Assembly: GCA_902386085.1 (NCBI GenBank)
Contig: CABMIA010000108.1
Location: 1-6,527, forward strand
Direction of reading: 5' to 3'
DNA length: 6,527 bases
Source of the DNA: an uncultured archaeon
Lineage (GTDB): Archaea > Halobacteriota > Methanosarcinia > Methanosarcinales > Methanoperedenaceae
Both the position numbers and the translations under genes were made by a program. Below the pieces are notes generated by a model. The model saw only the letters and a list, made by a program, of their open reading frames with translations. It was not told the origin of the DNA and made no database searches. Shown here in pieces: positions 1-5,110 of the stretch (positions within the stretch are counted from its first letter, which is position 1; the number at the start of each line of letters is the position of its first letter).

Positions 1-519
1 CTTCGGCTGGATGAATACCCCCACCAGTTTTCGGGAGGCATGAAACAGAGAGTAATGATCGCAATGGCATTATCGTGCAGTCGTGAAATACTTTTTGCAG
101 ATGAGCCCACTACGGCTCTTGACGTGACGATCCAGGCGCAGATCCTTGATATATTTAAAGAGCTTGGGAAAAGGATTTCAATACTGTACATTACCCATGA
201 CCTCGGAGTTGTTTCTGAGATCGCGGACAGGATCATAGTGATGTATGCCGGGAAGTTCATGGAGGAAGGCGATGCTAAAGAGCTTTTGAGCGCCCCGAAA
301 CACCCCTACACACGGGGCCTTATCGACTGCATGCCGTCAGGGAAAATCAAAGGAAAACTCGTTTCAATTCCAGGCACCATTCCTGATCTTATTGACATGC
401 CGAAAGGCTGTGTGTTTAGCCCGAGATGTCCTTATGCCATGGAAATATGCAGGGAAGAAATGCCCGGAGAGACAAAAATTTCCGAGAATCATATAGTGAG
501 ATGTTTTTATGCTGCTTGA
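1..519 (+). CDS. Opp/Dpp-family ABC transporter ATPase, DppD/OppD-like (5' end outside window)
   Basis: This is the C-terminal 172 residues of an ATP-binding subunit that would power a peptide-, or possibly nickel-, importer at the inner face of the membrane. The frame is open from base 1, so the gene begins upstream and Walker A is not visible. Seen here are the ABC signature FSGGMKQR at residues 10-17, Walker B with catalytic Glu ([11 protein letters not shown]), and the H-loop His in YITHDLGVV. The family C-terminal domain follows, with the HPYTRGL motif and a cysteine cluster CX5CX6C ([15 protein letters not shown]) plus a last Cys near the end. In Dpp/Opp ATPases such cysteines are known to bind an iron-sulfur cluster. 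The stop codon lies inside the next gene, which encodes the partner ATPase, so the two are almost certainly translationally coupled and form a heterodimer. The substrate cannot be told from the ATPase; NikD-like nickel uptake is an alternative. Confidence 0.93.
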   Translation, partial: LRLDEYPHQFSGGMKQRVMIAMALSCSREILFADEPTTALDVTIQAQILDIFKELGKRISILYITHDLGVVSEIADRIIVMYAGKFMEEGDAKELLSAPKHPYTRGLIDCMPSGKIKGKLVSIPGTIPDLIDMPKGCVFSPRCPYAMEICREEMPGETKISENHIVRCFYAA

Positions 520-1468
520 AGTAACAGGACTTAAAAAATATTATCCTCTGACGCAGGGTTTTCTTTACTCAAGGAAGATCGGGGAGGTGAAAGCTGTAGA
601 TGACATATCTTTTAATATCAGGGAGGGTGAGACCCTTGGTCTTGTGGGGGAATCCGGGTGCGGCAAATCCACCCTTGGAAGGACGGTTATGAGACTGGAA
701 GAGCTGACTTCAGGTAAAATCATGTTCGATGGAATCGATATTTCAAGCCTCAATAATAAGAACCGCAATTGGCTTAGGAAAGAAATGCAGATGATCTTTC
801 AGGATCCTCATTCAAGCCTTGATCCGAGGATGACTGTGGGGGATTCAATTGGTGAAGCCCTGGTCATACATGGGATAGAAGGAAAAAACCGGGTCAGCGA
901 ACTGCTGGAAAAGGTTGGGCTTCCATCTGATTTTGCCTTCCGGTATCCGCATGAATTGAGCGGCGGCCAGAAGCAAAGGATAGGCATTGCACGGGCTTTG
1001 GCGGTCAGGCCGCGACTTATTATAGCGGATGAACCGGTGAGCGCTCTTGATATCTCGGTCCAGGCCCAGATACTGAACCTGCTTATGGACCTGCAGAAAG
1101 AATACGGCCTGACGTACCTTTTTATTGCGCACAATCTCTCTGTTGTACAACATATCGCTGACAGGGTGGCTGTTATGTATCTCGGGAAGATCGTGGAGCA
1201 GGGGAATAGTGAAGAGATTTTCAGTAATCCCTTACATCCATACACCCGGGCGCTGTTGTCTGCTGTTCCGGGTTTGAAAGCTAAAAGGCTAAAATTGAGT
1301 GGAGAAGTTCCATCTCCGATAAATCCCCCGAACGGCTGCAGGTTCCATACGCGCTGTCCGAAAAAAATGAAAGTCTGTGAAGAGACCGAGCCTGGAATTA
1401 CGGATGAAGAACATGCTGTGGCATGCCATCTCTTCACGAATGGGGCTTGCGGCTCTGAATTGAAATAG
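509..1468 (+). CDS. Opp/Dpp-family ABC transporter ATPase, DppF/OppF-like
   Basis: This is a complete 319-residue ATPase, the usual length for DppF/OppF, and the second nucleotide-binding subunit of the importer. Walker A is GESGCGKST (about residues 47-55), the Q-loop is [13 protein letters not shown], the signature is LSGGQKQR and Walker B is [12 protein letters not shown]. The H-loop reads FIAHNLSVV rather than the commoner SHDL, but keeps the His. The C-terminal oligopeptide-transporter domain has HPYTRALL and a cysteine set CX5CX6C plus a later Cys ([15 protein letters not shown], then AVACH), matching the upstream subunit and probably binding an iron-sulfur cluster. The ATG at 509 overlaps the preceding gene by 11 bases and has only a weak Shine-Dalgarno-like AGTGAG before it, so translational coupling is likely. 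It appears to be the last gene of the operon; the next gene is 97 bases away behind its own TATA-like element. Whether peptides or nickel are carried is not resolved. Confidence 0.94.
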   Translation: MLLEVTGLKKYYPLTQGFLYSRKIGEVKAVDDISFNIREGETLGLVGESGCGKSTLGRTVMRLEELTSGKIMFDGIDISSLNNKNRNWLRKEMQMIFQDPHSSLDPRMTVGDSIGEALVIHGIEGKNRVSELLEKVGLPSDFAFRYPHELSGGQKQRIGIARALAVRPRLIIADEPVSALDISVQAQILNLLMDLQKEYGLTYLFIAHNLSVVQHIADRVAVMYLGKIVEQGNSEEIFSNPLHPYTRALLSAVPGLKAKRLKLSGEVPSPINPPNGCRFHTRCPKKMKVCEETEPGITDEEHAVACHLFTNGACGSELK

Positions 1469-1492
1469 CAGGCCAATGATCAACAGATAGAC

Positions 1493-1505
1493 GTATAAAA
1501 TATAC
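1493..1505 (+). promoter_or_regulatory. Palindromic TATA-like element upstream of the coiled-coil gene
   Basis: GTATAAAATATAC is a perfect inverted repeat, with arms GTATA and TATAC around AAA, and contains a TATA-box-like core. If used as an archaeal TATA box it would start transcription near 1522, about 44 bases before the TTG at 1566. No strong purine-rich BRE stands before it (AGATAGACG), so it could also be simply AT-rich spacer. The remaining spacer of 1469-1565 holds no other recognisable signal apart from a six-T run at 1557-1562, which could aid termination of the upstream transporter operon. Confidence 0.35.
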
Positions 1506-1565
1506 TTGCGCTAAGTTCATTATTATTTAAAAGAATCTGCTTGGTATGGCTCAGGCTTTTTTAAA

Positions 1566-1943
1566 TTGGTAAGGGAAGGCGAGCCGGATGAACGCCTCGA
1601 TAGAGCGGCAGAGCTTTTGAAGGATGTAATTGTTGCCATGAATCAGGGGTTTGGTGGTTTGAATAATACGCTGACCTCTGGATTTAACAGACTGGGGGAT
1701 GGGCAGGATAAGATGCTGGAAAAGCAGGACAGGTCTATAGAATTGCTTGAAACCATAAAAGTAGATACTTCTGATATGAAATCCACTTTATCTGATGTTA
1801 ATTCGACTCTGTCAAGAATAGAAATTGATGCAAAGGATACTAAGTTCAGCCTGTCATCCTTTATTGAGGAAAAATTCCAGAAGCAGGAGCTTGAGATCGC
1901 TGAGATAAAAGCCACACTCGCCAGGATGCAGGCAACGGGATAG
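1566..1943 (+). CDS. Small coiled-coil protein resembling the C-terminal extension of archaeal acylphosphatases (possibly 5'-truncated)
   Basis: This is a hydrophilic 125-residue protein without membrane segments. It starts with a charged stretch (VREGEPDERLDRAAELL), then a Gly/Asn-rich turn (NQGFGGLNNTLTSGFNRLGD), the motif MLEKQDRSIELL, and a long heptad-like stretch rich in Ser, Asp, Ile and Leu ending EIAEIKATLARM. From memory of the family, MLEKQD plus a closing EIAEIK helix is typical of tails fused behind acylphosphatase domains in Methanosarcinales. The acylphosphatase domain itself is absent. The first in-frame start is TTG at 1566 with only a weak TCAGG before it; the internal ATG at 1638 would give 101 residues and has GAAGGAT upstream. 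The same frame stays open back to a TAA at 1512 and reads GSGFFKLVREGE across the TTG, much like the normal end of an acylphosphatase (GEFEGF). The gene may therefore be a relict whose front was lost. A stand-alone oligomerisation protein is the alternative; function is unknown. Confidence 0.6.
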   Translation: MVREGEPDERLDRAAELLKDVIVAMNQGFGGLNNTLTSGFNRLGDGQDKMLEKQDRSIELLETIKVDTSDMKSTLSDVNSTLSRIEIDAKDTKFSLSSFIEEKFQKQELEIAEIKATLARMQATG

Positions 1944-2001
1944 ATGTTTCTCTACCATCACAATTGTATGTCCCCGCTCTTGGTTCAATTTCCTGAAAGT
2001 T

Positions 2002-3192
2002 CTATAGCGGCCCGATGTGACCGGCGGAAGTCTGGGCAATGACGTTCCTGAGACCCACGCCGTCCAGTATCTCTTTTATCTCTTTCATTTCTACTATCTC
2101 AGGCTGCTCCATAAACCGCCTGAAAGCGGGGCGGTAATCGAGCACACATACCTGGACTGATTCGTCTATGCCGGCAATTCTCCCCCCGATTTCCAGGATT
2201 TCTTCTCTCGATATCAAAACCTGGTTGTATGGAATGCCTATTCCCACAAAAACCTGCGGGTAGTTTTCTATGAGATATTCTACCGCATGCCATGCATTTT
2301 TGAGATAGTATTCAGCACTTTCGCTATCCCTGGTGCCGGTTATCCTCCGGAATGTCTCTAATTTCATTCCCTTCAGGTCGATACCTGCATCAGTCATGCC
2401 TGCAGATACCAGCTCATCCAGATAATCTTCTGTCAGCAGCGAACCGTTTGTATCCACATGTATCCTTGCCTTTTCATCCGGGTTCAATCTTTTCAATTCT
2501 TTTATCGACTGGATGAGCCAGCGCCTGTTCAGCGTGCATTCACCGCCTGAAAAAGCCATTCTCTGCACTCGATAAATCCTGCGCATATTGCTGAGCAAAA
2601 CGGAAGCTTCATCAGGTTTCATCTCCATACCTCCTGTGAATGCCATGACATGGTTCTGGCACTGGGGGCATCGCATGTTGCAGCCGTGGGTAAAAAGGGC
2701 AACTTCAACAGGTGAGCGATAATCCCTTATCCCTATAGGCGTTCCCACACCGCCGACCATATGGGGACCAAAGCCTGTCACCACACGCAGCGGTTCCATC
2801 TCTGGTCTTGTATCAATCACCATCCCTTCTTCCACTGAAGTGATACATGACGGCTTTGGGCTTCCATCCACAAGCACGGCGCAGCGCCAGCATCCTCCCA
2901 CGCCGCAGTGCTCTGTCTCCTCAGGAAAATAAATGCCTGCATAGCGAAGGGCATTCTTCAGGCTTATTCTCTCAGGAACCAGGAAACTCTTGCCATCGAT
3001 AGAGATGCTGATCTCTTTCCTTCCGGCCCTATCCCCGACTATCTTTATTGCCCCACCCGGACACGCAAGCACGCATGCCCCGCAACCGATGCAGTTCTCG
3101 CTCAAAGCCTCACCCGCAGGGCAAGTCACATTATTCCTGCAAATGCCGCAGAATTTGCAGAGATCCGGGTCGCGGCGGGCAATGCCTGGCAT
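2002..3192 (-). CDS. Multi-cluster radical SAM protein (PflA-like) with N-terminal [4Fe-4S] ferredoxin and [2Fe-2S] domains
   Basis: A 396-residue cytoplasmic iron-sulfur enzyme. In order: two ferredoxin-type [4Fe-4S] motifs (Cys12, 15, 18, 24 and Cys34, 37, 40, 44, each ending in CP); a plant-type [2Fe-2S] domain with Cys96, 101, 104 and 116 (CGVGGCWRC, then PSC), spaced as in the Fer2_4 class; and a radical SAM core with CNMRCPQC (Cys171, 175, 178), SGGE at 215-218, HVDTNG and DLKG, as in pyruvate formate-lyase-activating enzymes (COG1180). The radical SAM cluster would cleave S-adenosylmethionine, and the N-terminal clusters probably feed in electrons. The ATG at 3192 is preferred over an in-frame TTG at 3213 because a TATA-like box lies about 25 bases before it, which suits a leaderless message. 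No glycyl-radical enzyme or other obvious target is nearby, so the substrate is unknown. It lacks the look of Mmp10, the McrA arginine methyltransferase. The 58-base gap to the convergent coiled-coil gene shows no clear terminator. Confidence 0.88.
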   Translation of the reverse strand: MPGIARRDPDLCKFCGICRNNVTCPAGEALSENCIGCGACVLACPGGAIKIVGDRAGRKEISISIDGKSFLVPERISLKNALRYAGIYFPEETEHCGVGGCWRCAVLVDGSPKPSCITSVEEGMVIDTRPEMEPLRVVTGFGPHMVGGVGTPIGIRDYRSPVEVALFTHGCNMRCPQCQNHVMAFTGGMEMKPDEASVLLSNMRRIYRVQRMAFSGGECTLNRRWLIQSIKELKRLNPDEKARIHVDTNGSLLTEDYLDELVSAGMTDAGIDLKGMKLETFRRITGTRDSESAEYYLKNAWHAVEYLIENYPQVFVGIGIPYNQVLISREEILEIGGRIAGIDESVQVCVLDYRPAFRRFMEQPEIVEMKEIKEILDGVGLRNVIAQTSAGHIGPL

Positions 3193-3213
3193 AATTCTAC
3201 TTTGAATTCGCAA

Positions 3214-3221
3214 GATAAAAA
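3214..3221 (-). promoter_or_regulatory. Putative TATA box of the radical SAM gene
   Basis: On the minus strand this reads TTTTTATC, preceded by GGCAACC as a possible BRE. Its centre is about 25 bases before the ATG at 3192, the normal archaeal distance to a transcription start, so the message would be leaderless. That agrees with the absence of a Shine-Dalgarno sequence (AAAGTAGAATT precedes the ATG). Confidence 0.45.
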
Positions 3222-3234
3222 GGTTGCCAAAGCA

Positions 3235-3242
3235 TTGTATAT
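3235..3242 (+). promoter_or_regulatory. Putative TATA box and BRE of nop5
   Basis: TTGTATAT is preceded by the BRE-like CCAAAGCA. Transcription would begin near 3264, only a few bases before the ATG at 3271. This argues against the upstream ATG at 3241, which would lie inside the TATA box. It sits back to back with the radical SAM promoter, 13 bases apart, so the two may be co-regulated or compete for TBP/TFB. Confidence 0.45.
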
Positions 3243-3270
3243 GAGGACATTTATTAGAGAAGACAGGTAC

Positions 3271-4164
3271 ATGCAGGTAAAAACATGGTTCGGGATTTTC
3301 ACACTCGATGGAGACAGGATAGCGGGTGTTGAATTATTCCAGAAAGACATTGATGCTATCCTGAGCCGGCTTCCGCAGGAGCGGCTGTTATTAAGGGGAA
3401 CTGTTGCAGGTGAAGATATCCGGGACATGGCAGTAAAATACGGTTTTGTAAGTTCAAACGAAGAGTACGACCGCATGCTTCATGAACTCAACATCAAACT
3501 TGTAAAAAAACAGATGTCACAGGCCGTGACAAAGGACAGGCAGATAATCGCAGCAGTAGAGGCAATAGACGACATCGATGAAACTGGAAACATCCTTGCC
3601 GAGAGGCTGAAAGAATGGTACATGCTGAATTTTGGGGAGACTAATTTAAAAGGCATCGAACTTGCCAAGTATATAATAGGGATGAAGGAAACTGCGAAGG
3701 GGCAGGCTCCGGGGATAATGCAATCCTTTGCTGCCGCACTTATCGGATTATACGATGCTCGCCTATCCATTGAAGGGCATCTGAAAGAGGAAATGATGCT
3801 GTTTTCCCCGAACATAACAAACATCGCCGGGCATCTACTTGGAGCGCGCCTGCTGTGCATTGCAGGCAGCCTTGAAAAACTCGCCTCAATGCCGTCAAGT
3901 ACAGTTCAGGTAATAGGGGCGAACAATGCCCTTTTCAAACACCTGAAAGGTAAAGCCACATCCCCGAAGCACGGGCTGATTTTCAGGCACCCGTATGTGA
4001 ATTCTGCTCCAAGAAATCAGCGCGGGAAAATCGCACGGGCGCTTGCCTCGAAAATATCCCTGGCGGCCAGGTATGATTATTTTTCAGGTGAATTAAAAGA
4101 AAGCTTACCTTCAGACCTGGAAAAGAAGGTAATGGATATAAGGAAACGTTCCAAATGCGGATGA
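3271..4164 (+). CDS. nop5: Nop5 (NOP56/58-like) core protein of box C/D ribose-methylation RNPs
   Basis: Archaeal Nop5 is the scaffold that bridges L7Ae-bound box C/D guide RNA and the methyltransferase fibrillarin. The N-terminal domain (1 to about 70, WFGIF... DGDRIAGVELF) is the fibrillarin-binding part. A coiled-coil region follows, with ERLKEWYMLNFGET at 111-124 in place of the usual RLREWYS-HFPEL. The Nop domain (about 165-275) has FSPNITNIAGHLLGARLL, SSTVQVIGANNALF, PKHGLIFRHP and RGKIARALASKISLAARYDYFSG. The family GAEK motif is altered to GANN at 216-219. At 297 residues it is short, lacking the long Lys/Arg-rich tail seen in many archaeal Nop5 proteins. ATG 3271 was chosen because conserved sequence starts there (MQVKTWFG) and the TATA box lies just upstream; the longer open frame from 2908 only shadows the divergent gene. 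Fibrillarin, usually the next gene in archaea, is not here: sppA converges after a 15-base gap. Confidence 0.92.
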   Translation: MQVKTWFGIFTLDGDRIAGVELFQKDIDAILSRLPQERLLLRGTVAGEDIRDMAVKYGFVSSNEEYDRMLHELNIKLVKKQMSQAVTKDRQIIAAVEAIDDIDETGNILAERLKEWYMLNFGETNLKGIELAKYIIGMKETAKGQAPGIMQSFAAALIGLYDARLSIEGHLKEEMMLFSPNITNIAGHLLGARLLCIAGSLEKLASMPSSTVQVIGANNALFKHLKGKATSPKHGLIFRHPYVNSAPRNQRGKIARALASKISLAARYDYFSGELKESLPSDLEKKVMDIRKRSKCG

Positions 4165-4179
4165 TGATTGGTATTAAAA

Positions 4180-5079
4180 TCATGATATCGACAACAGCCG
4201 ACCATAGGGACTCTCATTATAGTAACCCGTGAACTGCGACGTCTGCTTCTCCCCACCGAAAAGCAACTGTGCAAGCGACGGTTTATTTGCGTAGATGACT
4301 TCAGGTTTGCCTTCTATTCCTCCAAGAGCTGCAGCGTTATCGATCGCATCATCGAGGCTTCCGAAATCGTCAACAAGCCCGAGCTCTTTTGCTTTTGCCC
4401 CGGTGTAAACCCTGCCGTCTGCGAGGTCCTTGACTTTACCGAGGGAGAGATTCCTGTCCCTTGCCACTTCGGTCACGAAACGGGCGTACGATTCTGCTAT
4501 TATCTGGTCAGCGTACCTTTTTTCATCATCTGACAGGCCTCTCCAGTCCCCGCCCATGTCTTTAAATTCTCCTGACTTTGAAATATAAAATGAAGTGCCA
4601 TCCTTATCATAGAATTTCGACCTGTTCTGGAATTCCCAGATAACTCCTATACTTCCTGTAATGGTATCCGGATTGGCGATAATCTTGTTCGCAGGCACAC
4701 TAATGTAATACGCGGCGCTGGCCGCTATATCTCCCATTGATATCACAATGGGTTTTTTAGTTTTTTTCATGGCAGCTATGATCTCTTCTGCCGCAGCCGG
4801 GGAACCTCCGGGGCTGTTTATCCTCATCACGATCGCCCGAACTCCTTCATCATCTGATGCATCTTTCAGGCTTTTTGTTATCTCCTCGGATGTAGCGACC
4901 CCGAGTCCTGTGGGAATACTGCCTGTAAGCATCAAACCCTGCACGTAGATCACTTCCACCTTGTTTTTCGAAATACCGAAATCCTTACCTGCAAAAATCA
5001 GGTTCAGGCTGGCGGATATGATGATCAGCAAAATGAAAACAATGGCAAAATACCATAGCAGTTTCCTTGATTGTGTCAT
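4180..5079 (-). CDS. sppA: Signal peptide peptidase SppA, membrane-anchored Ser-Lys protease
   Basis: A 299-residue single-domain SppA of peptidase family S49, the length of the archaeal and Bacillus short form. An N-terminal hydrophobic segment at about residues 8-30 (LLWYFAIVFILLIIISASLNL) should anchor it with the protease domain outside the membrane, where it degrades cleaved signal peptides and other membrane-released fragments. The catalytic Ser is Ser121 in DIAASAAYY and the general base is Lys173 in SGEFKDMG. Their spacing of 52 residues equals that of the Ser/Lys pairs known in Bacillus subtilis and Thermococcus SppA. The substrate-binding NSPGGS motif is at 88-93, and NPDTITGSIGV and the YTGAKAKELGLVD region are also typical. 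AASGGYY is the commoner form around the Ser; here it is AASAAYY. It starts at ATG 5079 without a clear Shine-Dalgarno, 31 bases after the atwA stop on the same strand, so it may be co-transcribed with atwA. It ends 15 bases from the nop5 stop. Confidence 0.94.
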   Translation of the reverse strand: MTQSRKLLWYFAIVFILLIIISASLNLIFAGKDFGISKNKVEVIYVQGLMLTGSIPTGLGVATSEEITKSLKDASDDEGVRAIVMRINSPGGSPAAAEEIIAAMKKTKKPIVISMGDIAASAAYYISVPANKIIANPDTITGSIGVIWEFQNRSKFYDKDGTSFYISKSGEFKDMGGDWRGLSDDEKRYADQIIAESYARFVTEVARDRNLSLGKVKDLADGRVYTGAKAKELGLVDDFGSLDDAIDNAAALGGIEGKPEVIYANKPSLAQLLFGGEKQTSQFTGYYNESPYGRLLSIS

Positions 5080-5110
5080 TGTATGATTAATGCGTTACAT
5101 TACCAAAAAG

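Noticed and set aside
808..1476. Open frame of 222 codons on the minus strand inside the DppF-like gene
   Set aside because: It lies entirely antisense to a clearly conserved ATPase, its translation has no recognisable domain, and it has no promoter or ribosome site of note.
1944..2001. Possible terminator or small RNA between the convergent coiled-coil and radical SAM genes
   Set aside because: No convincing hairpin or long T-run is visible on either strand in these 58 bases.
2002..3213. Radical SAM protein as Mmp10 or another methanogenesis marker modifying McrA
   Set aside because: The N-terminal ferredoxin and [2Fe-2S] domains and PflA-like core do not match what I know of Mmp10, so no such name was given.
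2908..3270. Upstream extension of the nop5 frame to an ATG at 2908
   Set aside because: The added residues are antisense to the ferredoxin domains of the radical SAM gene, show no Nop5 similarity, and the TATA-like box at 3235 places transcription after them.
3480..3860. 126-codon minus-strand open frame inside nop5
   Set aside because: It is a shadow of the well-conserved Nop domain with no independent support.
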